NCBI GenBank assembly: GCA_033549365.1
Contig: JAWSUF010000012.1
Span: forward strand, 31,803 to 95,802
Source: Acidobacteriota bacterium
GTDB taxonomy: Bacteria; Acidobacteriota; Aminicenantia; Aminicenantales; Saccharicenantaceae
Direction: 5' to 3'
DNA length: 64,000 nt
The first letter of the stretch is position 1. Every line of letters starts with the position of its first letter. The position numbers and the translations under genes are program-made. Shown piece after piece: positions 1-7,860 of this stretch. The notes beneath the pieces were generated by a model. That model did no database searches and was not told the origin of the DNA. It saw nothing but the letters and a program-made list of their open reading frames with translations.

Positions 1-45
1 TTCGAGAGGATCCGTCGCGAGGCCGTTTTGGGGGCAGGTCGATGA
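1..45 (+). CDS. 3' end of a gene preceding hepT, probably MntA-like nucleotidyltransferase antitoxin (partial)
   Basis: Only the last 14 codons are in the window (frame 1, ending GAGR then TGA at 43-45). The stop overlaps the ATG of the next gene (42-44) in an ATGA arrangement, so the two are translationally coupled. The downstream gene is a HepT-like HEPN protein, whose usual upstream partner is the minimal nucleotidyltransferase MntA. The MntA identity rests on this context alone because no nucleotidyltransferase motif is visible in the fragment. Confidence 0.45.
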   Translation, partial: FERIRREAVLGAGR

Positions 46-482
46 CGAGCGGGAAGATCAGCGAAGCAGTCGTCTCCCGAAGGATCGAATGGGTCAAGGA
101 AATGCTGGCGGCCATCGAAGAGCTTCCCCTGCGGACCAAGAAGGACTTCCTGCGGGACCGCCATCACGCGGCCGCGGCGGAATCCTACTTGAGAAGAGCC
201 CTCGAGGCCCTGTTCGATATCGGCCGGCATATTCTGTCGAAGAAGTTCGCCAGCCCGGTCACGGAATACAAAGAGATCGCCCAAGGGCTGTTGGAAAAGA
301 AAGTCCTGACCCCGAAGGAGGCCGAGCTTCTGAGGGACATGGCCGGTTACAGAAACAGAATGGTGCATTTCTATCATGAAATAGGGCCTCAAGAACTTTA
401 TGAGATCTGCCGGGATCATCTGAAGGATGTCCGCAAGGTGCAGGCGGGCTTGGTTCGCTGGATAGCAAAGAACCGCGTTTGA
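42..482 (+). CDS. hepT: HepT-like HEPN-domain toxin (DUF86 family)
   Basis: A 146-residue, mostly alpha-helical protein of the HepT/DUF86 family. The diagnostic HEPN ribonuclease motif R-x4-H-x-Y is intact: R104, H109 and Y111 within RNRMVHFY. In characterised MntA/HepT pairs, HepT is an RNase toxin that MntA silences by adding AMP to the tyrosine of this motif; Y111 is present here, so that control is possible. The ATG overlaps the stop of the preceding gene. Length is normal for the family. It is either a stabilising or an anti-phage toxin-antitoxin module. Confidence 0.85.
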   Translation: MTSGKISEAVVSRRIEWVKEMLAAIEELPLRTKKDFLRDRHHAAAAESYLRRALEALFDIGRHILSKKFASPVTEYKEIAQGLLEKKVLTPKEAELLRDMAGYRNRMVHFYHEIGPQELYEICRDHLKDVRKVQAGLVRWIAKNRV

Positions 483-563
483 CATAACCTCGCCCTCGAC
501 ATATATTGATTCACGAAGGGTTTAAGGGGCATGAATCTCATTAGATTCTAGGGGGGTGCCCCA

Positions 564-632
564 GTGAAGTGTCCGAAGTGCCGGACCGACGAGATCGGCC
601 GGGGCGGCATGGGAGTCATGTTTGAGGCCTAG
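564..632 (+). pseudogene. Collapsed relic of a zinc-ribbon Ser/Thr protein kinase
   Basis: A 22-codon reading frame starts at GTG, has a G-rich sequence just upstream, and ends TAG. It joins VKCPKC, the start typical of N-terminal zinc-ribbon kinases, directly to IGRGGMGVMFEA, the glycine-rich ATP loop of a PknB-type kinase. The rest of the zinc ribbon, the linker and the whole kinase beyond the P-loop are missing. I infer an internal deletion of a once full-length kinase. The rest of 483-824 holds only this relic and the promoter of the next gene. Confidence 0.5.
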
Positions 633-762
633 CGCATGGGAGTTCTTGATCCGCTCGCGACATCTATAGACGACTGGTAGGCAAGACCCGCATCTCGCAG
701 CGGGGAGCCGGCCGGCGGACTGCACAATCCTAATTTTTTCGAAGCCCAACAACAGGAGCATC

Positions 763-791
763 TTGAAAACGTTCCGGGATATGCATATTCT
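763..791 (+). promoter_or_regulatory. Sigma70-type promoter of the M64 peptidase gene
   Basis: TTGAAA at 763-768, a 17-bp spacer, then TATTCT at 786-791. The predicted transcript begins near 798, downstream of the ATG at 795. This is one reason for choosing the GTG at 825 as the start of the gene. Confidence 0.5.
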
Positions 792-824
792 TTTATGAAG
801 GAAAACCGCCGAAAGGAGGGCGCC

Positions 825-2402
825 GTGTTCACAATCAAGAGGCTTCACCGAAGTCTGGGGTCCGCACTTCTGCTGGTCATGTTATTTTCAGGAGGGGCGG
901 TGCCGGCGTCAGCCGCGGCGGCCGCTTATCCCCCCGCCTCGGCCGAGTCCCGGCACACCGCCGAAGTCCTTTTCGACGATCATTTCACCGGCCGGGCGCT
1001 CCGGTTCGATCTCTACCAGATCGGCCACGCCGCCGAGGAACAGGTCGCCGTCGACCGGATCATCGAAGAGCCGCTCTGGCCCGAAAACCGGACCCGGCTC
1101 GTCGATCCCTTCAACCTCGGGCGCTATGCGGTCAAGGTCATCGACGCCGCAACCGGTACGCTGATCTTCTCCCGGGGATTCGACTGCCTGTTCGGGGAAT
1201 ATAAAACCACAACCCCGGCCGCCGAAGGCATTCGGCGCGTTTTCCAGAGGCCGGTCCGCATCCCCCATCCGAAGAAGCCTTTCGTTTTTGCGGTGGAGGT
1301 CCGGGATAGGGACAATGTCCTCCAGCCGCTCTTTTCCGCCGAAATCGATCCCGGGGATTATCACATCATCCGCGGGGGGGCGGCCGGAGCGGATACGATC
1401 TACGAAGTTCAACAGACCGGCGACCCCCTCGAACGCGTGGATGTCGTCATCGTCGCCGAGGGCTACACAGCGGCCGAAGAAGCCAAGTTCCGCGCCGACG
1501 CCGACCGGATGACCGGCTGGCTCTTCTCGGTCGAGCCTTTCAAGAGCGCCCAGGACCGGTTCAACGTCACGGCCGTCCTGCGTCCGTCCCTCGAATCGTC
1601 CGTGGACGAACCGCGCCAGGGCCTCTTCCGCAAGACCGCCCTCGACGCCTCTTTCAACGCCCTCGACCTCGACCGCTATCTCCTCGTCGACAAACTCCAT
1701 CGCCTCCGCGAGATCGCCTCTCAGGTTCCCTACGACACGATCGTGGTCATGGTCAACAGCCCCCGTTACGGCGGCGGCGGAATCTACAACGACTACTGCA
1801 TCACGACGGTCGACAACGTCCGGAGCAAGGACGTCTTCATCCACGAGTTCGGCCATTCCTTCGCCGGCCTGGCCGACGAGTACTACACCTCCGAGGTCTC
1901 CTACAACGAGTTCTATCCCCCGGGAATCGAACCGCTGGAACCCAACATCACGGCCCTTCTCGATCCCGAAAACATCAAGTGGAAAGACCTTCTTTCGCCC
2001 GGCATTCCGATCCCGACCCCGCACGGCAAGGAGGAAATCGAGGCTCTCCAGGACGAACGCCGTAAGAGCCGGGAGGCCGCAGCCCGAGAGATCGAGGAGG
2101 CCAAGGCATCGGGCCTCTCAGGCGAAGCGTTCCTAAACCTCCAGGCCCGGCACAAGGCCGCCGACGATGATTTCGCAAAACGGATCGAGGAGGTCCGCGC
2201 CCGCTTCCGCCATCTCGAAGACAAGGTCGGGGCCTTCGAAGGCGCCGGTTACGCCGCCAAGGGCCTCTTCCGCTCAATGTTGCATTGCCTCATGATCTCA
2301 AGCCCCACGGGCGAGTTCTGCCGCGTCTGTCAGGCCGCCATTTCCCGGATGATCGATTATTACGCCGGAGAGGATGCGCCCGTCCCGGGGCCGCGGCCCT
2401 GA
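825..2402 (+). CDS. Secreted peptidase of family M64 (IgA-peptidase type)
   Basis: A 525-residue zinc metallopeptidase. The metal-binding motif H340-E-F-G-H344 sits in HEFGHSFAGLADEYY with a downstream Asp (about 351), as in M64 peptidases. A hydrophobic stretch near residues 10-30 ending in Ala-rich sequence is a probable signal peptide, so it likely acts outside the cytoplasm. An N-terminal beta-rich domain precedes the peptidase domain and a charged helical insert follows the active site (about residues 405-470). The GTG at 825 is preferred over ATG 795 because AAAGGAGGG (812-820) is correctly spaced from it and the promoter's -10 lies at 786-791. Named for IgA cleavage, but environmental members more likely degrade general protein. 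Confidence 0.85.
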   Translation: MFTIKRLHRSLGSALLLVMLFSGGAVPASAAAAAYPPASAESRHTAEVLFDDHFTGRALRFDLYQIGHAAEEQVAVDRIIEEPLWPENRTRLVDPFNLGRYAVKVIDAATGTLIFSRGFDCLFGEYKTTTPAAEGIRRVFQRPVRIPHPKKPFVFAVEVRDRDNVLQPLFSAEIDPGDYHIIRGGAAGADTIYEVQQTGDPLERVDVVIVAEGYTAAEEAKFRADADRMTGWLFSVEPFKSAQDRFNVTAVLRPSLESSVDEPRQGLFRKTALDASFNALDLDRYLLVDKLHRLREIASQVPYDTIVVMVNSPRYGGGGIYNDYCITTVDNVRSKDVFIHEFGHSFAGLADEYYTSEVSYNEFYPPGIEPLEPNITALLDPENIKWKDLLSPGIPIPTPHGKEEIEALQDERRKSREAAAREIEEAKASGLSGEAFLNLQARHKAADDDFAKRIEEVRARFRHLEDKVGAFEGAGYAAKGLFRSMLHCLMISSPTGEFCRVCQAAISRMIDYYAGEDAPVPGPRP

Positions 2403-2419
2403 AAAGGGAGGAGGACGGC

Positions 2420-2974
2420 ATGTTTCTGAGAAAAATCAACGGCCTGACGATCGAATGCGTTCGGGGGAATATCGCGGTGCAGCCCGGTTTCGACGCCGTC
2501 GTCAACGCGGCCAACGCCGAACTCAGGCCGGGCGGAGGCGTGGCCGGAGCGATTCACAGGGCCGCGGGTCCGGGACTTGATGAGGAGTGCCGCCCGCTTG
2601 CGCCCATCCGGCCGGGTGAGGCCGTCATCACGGGCGCCCACCGGCTGCCCAACCGCCACGTGATCCACTGCCTCGGCCCGGTTTACGGGCAAGACGAACC
2701 GTCCGAAGATCTGCTCGCCACTTGTTACCGCAACGCCCTCCACCTTGCGGAAAATCACGGCCTCGGATCCGTCGCCTTTCCGGCGATTTCGGCGGGCGCT
2801 TTCGGCTACCCGCTCGAACCTGCGGCCCGGACGGCCCTGGCGGCGATCGTCGAGGAGGCACCCCGGTTGTCCTGCGTCAAGATCGTCCGTTTCGTACTGT
2901 TTGACGCCGCCGATCTCGAAATGTTCGGCAGCATCCTCGCGGAACTCATTCCGGAAAAAGCCGAAGATGTTTGA
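2420..2974 (+). CDS. Macro-domain ADP-ribose-binding or hydrolysing protein
   Basis: A 184-residue single macro domain. The ligand-binding motifs are clear: VVNAANAELRPGGGVAGAIH near residues 30-50 and the phosphate loop PAISAGAFGYP near residue 120. Such proteins bind ADP-ribose, remove it from proteins, or hydrolyse O-acetyl-ADP-ribose in the cytoplasm. The ATG at 2420 is preceded by GGGAGGAGG (2406-2414); a longer frame reaching upstream overlaps the M64 gene and lacks this site. It starts 18 bases after the M64 stop, so the two may be cotranscribed. It converges on metK. Confidence 0.88.
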   Translation: MFLRKINGLTIECVRGNIAVQPGFDAVVNAANAELRPGGGVAGAIHRAAGPGLDEECRPLAPIRPGEAVITGAHRLPNRHVIHCLGPVYGQDEPSEDLLATCYRNALHLAENHGLGSVAFPAISAGAFGYPLEPAARTALAAIVEEAPRLSCVKIVRFVLFDAADLEMFGSILAELIPEKAEDV

Positions 2975-3003
2975 CTATTCCACCTGATGGCGGAGGATGG
3001 TCT

Positions 3004-4176
3004 TCAGCTTTTCCGGCGCGCGGGCAGACCGGCCTCTTTTCTGAGGGCGGCCGCCTTGTCGGTCTTCTCCCAGGTGAAGTCCGGATCGTTGCGGCCGAAG
3101 TGGCCGTAAGCGGAGGTCTTGGTGTAGATCGGACGGCGAAGCTTCAGCGTTTCGATGATGTCTTTGGGCTTGATCGGGAAATGTTTCTTGATCAGTTCGA
3201 CAATTTTTGTCTCTGGGATTCTTCCGGTGCCGAACGTGTCGACATGGATCGCCATGGGCGCCGCCACGCCGATGGCGTAGGCGAGCTGGACTTCGCACCG
3301 GTCGGCCAGGCCGGCCGCCACGATATTTTTGGCGATATAACGGCAGGCGTAGGTGGCACTCCGGTCGACCTTGCTGGGATCCTTTCCGGAGAAGCAGCCG
3401 CCGCCGTGACGGCCCATGCCGCCGTAGGTGTCGACGATGATCTTGCGCCCGGTGACGCCGGTGTCGCCTTCAGGTCCGCCGATCACGAACCGTCCCGTAG
3501 CGTTGATGAAGACCTTGGTTTTCTTGTCCATCCAGCGGCCGCAGACGGGTTCGATGACGTGTTTTCGGATCTCTTTGGCGAGGGTTTTCTCGGAAAGGTC
3601 ATCGATATGCTGCTGGGCGATCACTACGGCTTCGACGCGGGCGGGTTTGCCGTCGTGATATTCGACCGTCACCTGGCTCTTGCCGTCCGGGCCGAGGCTT
3701 TTCACAATGCCCTTTTTCCTGACTTTCGCCAGTCTCATGGTCAGCTTGTGGGCGAGCGTGATCGGAAGCGGCATGAGTTCAGGGGTTTCATTGCAGGCGA
3801 AGCCGAACATCATGCCCTGATCGCCCGCTCCCTGCTCCTTGGTCTTCGAGGCGGTCACACCCTTGCAAATGTCCGGGCTCTGAGCATGGATGGCGGACCA
3901 GACGCCCGCATCCTCGCAGTCGATGCCGAACCGCGGATCGGTGTAGCCGATGTCTTTGAGAGTTTTCCGGACGATTCGCTGGACATCGGCATATCCGTTG
4001 GTCGTGACTTCGCCGGCAATGTGGACCGTGCCCGTCGTCGTCAAGGCTTCGACGGCGACCCGGGAATTCGGATCCTGCCGAAGCAGATCGTCGAGGATGG
4101 AATCGCTGACCCGGTCGCAGAGCTTATCGGGATGTCCCTCGGTGACGCTTTCGCTCGTAAAATATGTTTTTTTCAT
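3004..4176 (-). CDS. metK: S-adenosylmethionine synthetase
   Basis: A 390-residue methionine adenosyltransferase making SAM from methionine and ATP. The family motifs GHPDKLCD near the N-terminus, [19 protein letters not shown] in the central domain and a [16 protein letters not shown] stretch are intact, and length is normal. The ATG at 4176 (MKKTYFTSE) fits family N-termini and has AAGGAG seven bases upstream; an ATG six codons earlier lacks this. It has its own promoter with a palindromic spacer (4225-4253). No SAM riboswitch is visible in the roughly 42-nt leader. Confidence 0.97.
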   Translation of the reverse strand: MKKTYFTSESVTEGHPDKLCDRVSDSILDDLLRQDPNSRVAVEALTTTGTVHIAGEVTTNGYADVQRIVRKTLKDIGYTDPRFGIDCEDAGVWSAIHAQSPDICKGVTASKTKEQGAGDQGMMFGFACNETPELMPLPITLAHKLTMRLAKVRKKGIVKSLGPDGKSQVTVEYHDGKPARVEAVVIAQQHIDDLSEKTLAKEIRKHVIEPVCGRWMDKKTKVFINATGRFVIGGPEGDTGVTGRKIIVDTYGGMGRHGGGCFSGKDPSKVDRSATYACRYIAKNIVAAGLADRCEVQLAYAIGVAAPMAIHVDTFGTGRIPETKIVELIKKHFPIKPKDIIETLKLRRPIYTKTSAYGHFGRNDPDFTWEKTDKAAALRKEAGLPARRKS

Positions 4177-4224
4177 GGCCAACTCCTTGTCCAAGTAAAT
4201 CTAAGCGGACGGCTTAAGCGTAGT

Positions 4225-4253
4225 ATTTTAGTCGGGTTTTCCCCGACTTTCAA
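4225..4253 (-). promoter_or_regulatory. metK promoter whose spacer is a perfect palindrome
   Basis: On the minus strand: TTGAAA (4253-4248), 17-bp spacer, TAAAAT (4230-4225). The spacer plus one base on each side forms the inverted repeat AGTCGGG-N5-CCCGACT (4230-4248). A repressor dimer bound here would block both boxes, so this is a candidate operator. The regulator is unknown. Confidence 0.5.
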
Positions 4254-4296
4254 GGTTTTTTTGACGGGAGACGCCGAGCTTCGGGTTGACGATCGT

Positions 4297-5655
4297 TTAT
4301 TCGCGGGACTTTTGATCCCGGCCGGCCAGCAGCGTCTCGATCTCCTCGATCTCCTTGGGAACGCCGGCCGTTAAAACCTTGCATCCGTCGCGGGTGATAA
4401 GGACGGTGTCCTCGATGCGGATGCCGAAGCCCTTCTCGGGATAATACAAGCCCGGCTCGATGGCGAAAACCATCCCTTCCTTGAGCACCCCGCCGAGTGG
4501 AACGTCGTGAACGGAAAGCCCGACGCCGTGGCCGAATCCGCCCAGAAGACCGCGGGCGTCGATGCCCTTGGCTTTCATGACGGCGGCAACGTGGTCACGG
4601 ACGGACTGAGAAGTCGCCTCTGGCCGATAAGCTTCGATGCAGGCCTTCTGGACTTCGAGCACTGTCCGGTAGGCCTCTCTCTGCTCGTCCGTGAAACGGC
4701 CTGAAGCCGGCCAGGTCCGGGTGATGTCCATGGTCAGATTATCGAGATCGGCTCCGAAATCCATGAGGATGAGGTCCCCTTCCTCGACGCGGCGGGAGTT
4801 CTTGTCGTAGTGCCAAACGCAGGAGTTGGGCCCCGAACCCACGATGGGCGCATAAGCCGGCCCCTTGGCTCCATGTTTCAAAATGACGAAAACGGCCGCG
4901 GCCTCGATTTCATATTCAAAGACGCCGGGCTTTCCGGCCAGCATGGCCTGTCTGACGGCCGCCGCCGAAATCCGGCCGTTCCGCCTGAGTATTTCGATTT
5001 CCTCGGCGGACTTGATGACCCGCAGGGCGTCGATCGCCGGAGCGACATCGAGGAATTCCATCTGCGGGTAGCGTTCTTTCAGTTTGGCGAGGCGGTGACC
5101 GTCGATGGCAATCTGATCATTGTAATGGGTGCGGGCCCGGCGTGCCGCCATGAGCGCGGTTTCGGACCGCGACTGATCCATGGTGTCCCGCGGCGAAAGC
5201 CGGACATGGAAGCGTCCCTTGAAACGAGCCAGGTTGCGGGCCAGGAACTCGTCGAAATAGCTCGTCGGATAAATGTCGGTGAAGCCGGTCTTGGATTTAC
5301 CTTCCGGGTCCTTGAGGAGATTCGGGCCATCGACCATTTCCTCGCGCGGGGTCAGCAGAGGCAGGAAAAGAAATGCCTGCCGCTCAGCAGGCATTATGAT
5401 GAGTTTCGCGCCGAGGGCTTCGATCCCGGAAAAATAGAAGAAATCGTTGTCCTGGCGGAAGTGGGCGCCGGCCGGCACGGCCGCATCGCCGAAGAGGATG
5501 ACGGCCCCGTTGCCGAGGTTTTCCATCAGGGCGGTCCGGCGGCGATCGAATTCCTCCCGAGTGAAGCCCGTCCTCTGTCCAAAGGCCGGGATGACGGCAA
5601 GCATGGTCAAAAGAATTGCGGCGGAAAACACTTTGAAACGTGCGGTTTTCATCAT
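4297..5655 (-). CDS. pepP: Exported Xaa-Pro aminopeptidase (family M24B)
   Basis: A 452-residue protein with a signal peptide (hydrophobic core about residues 9-22, ending IPAFG-Q), an aminopeptidase P N-terminal domain and a C-terminal pita-bread metallopeptidase domain. The dimetal ligands are visible: Asp pair in MDFGADLDNLTMDITRTW, His in GFGHGVGLSVHD, and Glu residues in AIEPGLYY and RIEDTV. It should release N-terminal residues preceding proline, in the periplasm or outside. The first of two adjacent ATGs (5655) is chosen because GGAGGT lies eight bases upstream. It has its own promoter (5683-5711). Confidence 0.9.
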   Translation of the reverse strand: MMKTARFKVFSAAILLTMLAVIPAFGQRTGFTREEFDRRRTALMENLGNGAVILFGDAAVPAGAHFRQDNDFFYFSGIEALGAKLIIMPAERQAFLFLPLLTPREEMVDGPNLLKDPEGKSKTGFTDIYPTSYFDEFLARNLARFKGRFHVRLSPRDTMDQSRSETALMAARRARTHYNDQIAIDGHRLAKLKERYPQMEFLDVAPAIDALRVIKSAEEIEILRRNGRISAAAVRQAMLAGKPGVFEYEIEAAAVFVILKHGAKGPAYAPIVGSGPNSCVWHYDKNSRRVEEGDLILMDFGADLDNLTMDITRTWPASGRFTDEQREAYRTVLEVQKACIEAYRPEATSQSVRDHVAAVMKAKGIDARGLLGGFGHGVGLSVHDVPLGGVLKEGMVFAIEPGLYYPEKGFGIRIEDTVLITRDGCKVLTAGVPKEIEEIETLLAGRDQKSRE

Positions 5656-5682
5656 GGCGGGGCACCTCCTCATTGAGAGGTC

Positions 5683-5711
5683 AGTGTAAGCCATTAACGG
5701 AGCAAGGTCAA
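5683..5711 (-). promoter_or_regulatory. Promoter of the Xaa-Pro aminopeptidase gene
   Basis: TTGACC (5711-5706), 17-bp spacer, TACACT (5688-5683) on the minus strand. The predicted transcript starts about 20 bases before the chosen ATG. Confidence 0.55.
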
Positions 5712-5727
5712 TTTGGAGGCCTCAGGT

Positions 5728-6705
5728 TCAGGCCTTGCCGAGAACCATGGACAGCAGGGCCATCCGGACATAGAGACCATATTCCATCTGGCGGAAATAG
5801 GCGGCCCGCGGGTCATCGTCGAAATCGACGTTGATTTCGTTGACGCGCGGGAGAGGATGCATGACGATCATTTTCGGCTTGGCCGCCTTCATGACGGCCT
5901 TGTCGATGACATAGGCACCCTGCGCCGAGTTGTAGACATCCTCGCTCGGAAATCGTTCTCTCTGGACGCGGGTGACATAAAGGACGTCGGTTTCAGGGAG
6001 GACCTGATCCAAGGCCGTGTGTTCGGCTTGAGATATCCCCTTGGCATCGAGTTCGGCGATGATTTCGGGAGGCATCCGCAGGATTTCGGGTGAGACATAA
6101 TGGATCTTCGCATTGTAGAGCGACATGAGCCGGGCCAGGGAGTGAACGGTCCGCCCGTACTTGAGGTCGCCCAGCATGGTTATCGTCAATTTATCCAGGC
6201 GGCCGAGTTCCTCATGGATGGTAAAACCGTCCAGAAGAGCCTGCGTGGGGTGTTCGCCGACGCCGTCACCGGCGTTGATGACCGGCTTGCGGGCGGCTTC
6301 GGAGGCGATGGCCGCCGAACCGAGTTCGGGATGGCGGATGACAATGACATCGGCATAGCATTCCAGAGTCCGGATTGTGTCGGGCAGGCTTTCGCCCTTG
6401 GCCACGGAGGAGTAATGCACTTCGTTGATGGAGATCACACTGCCGCCCAGACGCTGCATGGCGGCGACGAAGGAGGATGAGGTTCGAGTCGACGGTTCAT
6501 AAAAGAGGTTGGCCAGGATTTTTCCCTTGAGAAGGTCGAAGGTGCCGACCCGCTCGACCATGACCCGCATTTCGTGGGCCACCGCATAAATATATTCCAG
6601 GTCGGCGCGGCTGAACTGCTTGGTGGAGATAATGTCCTTGCCGTACCAGGGCGCGGTTCGCTGATCGCCGAAAGGCAGGTGGGGATTTTTGGCGTGAGCA
6701 GGCAT
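5728..6705 (-). CDS. pyrB: Aspartate carbamoyltransferase catalytic chain
   Basis: A 325-residue enzyme of de novo pyrimidine synthesis joining carbamoyl phosphate and aspartate. The carbamoyl-phosphate signature [12 protein letters not shown], the [10 protein letters not shown] motif and the HPLPRVNEI motif are intact. The ATG has AAGGAGG upstream and a promoter at 6730-6759. No pyrI regulatory gene lies beside it in this window. Confidence 0.95.
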   Translation of the reverse strand: MPAHAKNPHLPFGDQRTAPWYGKDIISTKQFSRADLEYIYAVAHEMRVMVERVGTFDLLKGKILANLFYEPSTRTSSSFVAAMQRLGGSVISINEVHYSSVAKGESLPDTIRTLECYADVIVIRHPELGSAAIASEAARKPVINAGDGVGEHPTQALLDGFTIHEELGRLDKLTITMLGDLKYGRTVHSLARLMSLYNAKIHYVSPEILRMPPEIIAELDAKGISQAEHTALDQVLPETDVLYVTRVQRERFPSEDVYNSAQGAYVIDKAVMKAAKPKMIVMHPLPRVNEINVDFDDDPRAAYFRQMEYGLYVRMALLSMVLGKA

Positions 6706-6729
6706 CGGGACCTCCTTGATCTTCGCTCC

Positions 6730-6759
6730 ATGCTACATCAGGATCGAAGAGGGAGTCAA
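6730..6759 (-). promoter_or_regulatory. pyrB promoter
   Basis: TTGACT (6759-6754), 18-bp spacer, TAGCAT (6735-6730) on the minus strand, about 25 bases before the start codon. It stands back to back with the promoter at 6771-6799. Confidence 0.5.
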
Positions 6760-6770
6760 CTTGAAAGGAA

Positions 6771-6799
6771 TTGCAACACCATGGGAGTTTTGTTATGAT
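6771..6799 (+). promoter_or_regulatory. Promoter of the repeat-bearing methyltransferase gene
   Basis: TTGCAA (6771-6776), 17-bp spacer, TATGAT (6794-6799). The predicted start is near 6806, leaving a short leader before GAGGG (6826-6830) and ATG 6835. This places the (AG)n tract inside the translated region. Confidence 0.6.
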
Positions 6800-6834
6800 A
6801 TTTATCAGGATTCAAGTGATACTTCGAGGGTGAA

Positions 6835-6928
<94 letters not shown>

Positions 6929-6945
<17 letters not shown>

Positions 6946-7624
6946 ATCGATCCCGGCTCCTTCTGATTACGACAAAGCCTGGTCGGCTTACTCCGCGCGA
7001 TGGGACCGCGAGGTCCGGAAAACCGGCCACCGTTTTCTCGGCGACGAGTGGGGAACGCCGGATCTCACGGAAAAAGTCGTCGGCGATTTCGTCTCCCCCT
7101 ACCTGAGATCCGGAGACGAGGTCCTCGAAATCGGCTGCGGCGGCGGTAAATACAGCGAGATCCTGGCTTCACGCGATATCCGTCTGGTTTGCGGCGACGT
7201 ATCCCGGCACATGCTCGAGCGCACGAAAAATCGACTCGCCGGCCGTTCAAACGTCCGCTTCGCCAAGCTCAACGGATGCAACCTGAACTCGTTTTCCGAC
7301 GCCGCCTTCGATCTCATTTTTTCCTTTGATGTTTTTGTCCACCTGGACATCGAAGACACGTTTTCCTACCTCGGGGAGATCCGCCGGACTCTGAAACCCA
7401 GCGGATACGGAGTCCTGCATTTCGCCAACCTGATTTCCGAGGACGGCTGGAAAAAATTCGAAACGGAGTCCGTATTCAATATCGGCGGTCACAAGCACTT
7501 CGACCGATTCCGCTTCCTGACCTGGGAAATCGTGGAAAAGATGGTGACCCACTTCGATTTCCGCATTCTCGACTCTTGGAAAGAACCCTGGCGGGATATT
7601 CTCGTTGTTTTCCAAAAACCCTGA
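6929..7624 (+). CDS. SAM-dependent methyltransferase, probably phase-variable
   Basis: A class I methyltransferase of 231 residues from the first available TTG. Motif I, VLEIGCGGGKYSEIL near residue 67, and a following acidic position (VCGDVS) mark the SAM site, and a typical beta-sheet core follows (FDLIFSFDVFVHLD). The substrate cannot be told from sequence; the family includes small-molecule and lipid or sugar methylases. In the present phase no ATG or GTG precedes the frame, and translation would have to start at TTG 6929 using the purine-rich repeat as a weak ribosome site. With 19 or 16 AG units it would instead begin at ATG 6835. Confidence 0.75.
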
Positions 7625-7791
7625 CCTGCCCCGACCTGAGATTAAGGTTGCCGATCATCCATCGCTGCGCGGATTCCAGCGCCGGGCAAGCCTGATCGCC
7701 GGGGTTCAAACGGGCTGAAGACGAGAGCTGTCAGTGACTTCCATCGGTCCAAGCAGGTTGAAAAGGCCGGAAGAGGCGACGGCTTCTCAGT

Positions 7792-7821
7792 TTGACCGCG
7801 GGAGGCCGGCGGGTTTATCAT
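7792..7821 (+). promoter_or_regulatory. Promoter of the tricorn-like protease gene
   Basis: TTGACC (7792-7797), 18-bp spacer, TATCAT (7816-7821). The expected transcript start near 7828 lies ahead of AAAGGAG and the ATG at 7861. The rest of 7625-7860 shows no gene. Confidence 0.45.
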
Positions 7822-7860
7822 TTTGAAGCGCCCTCTGACTCCGGAGAAAGGAGACCCAAA

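Noticed and set aside
4177..4224. SAM riboswitch in front of metK
   Set aside because: The predicted leader is about 42 nt and contains no SAM-I or SAM-II features; the only structure nearby is the palindrome inside the promoter.
4230..4248. Rho-independent terminator between pepP and metK
   Set aside because: On the minus strand the hairpin is not followed by a T run; the same bases fit the spacer of the metK promoter better.
2971..4374. A 467-codon open frame on the plus strand across metK
   Set aside because: It is the antisense shadow of metK, whose protein is unmistakable. Long antisense frames are common in this GC-rich DNA.
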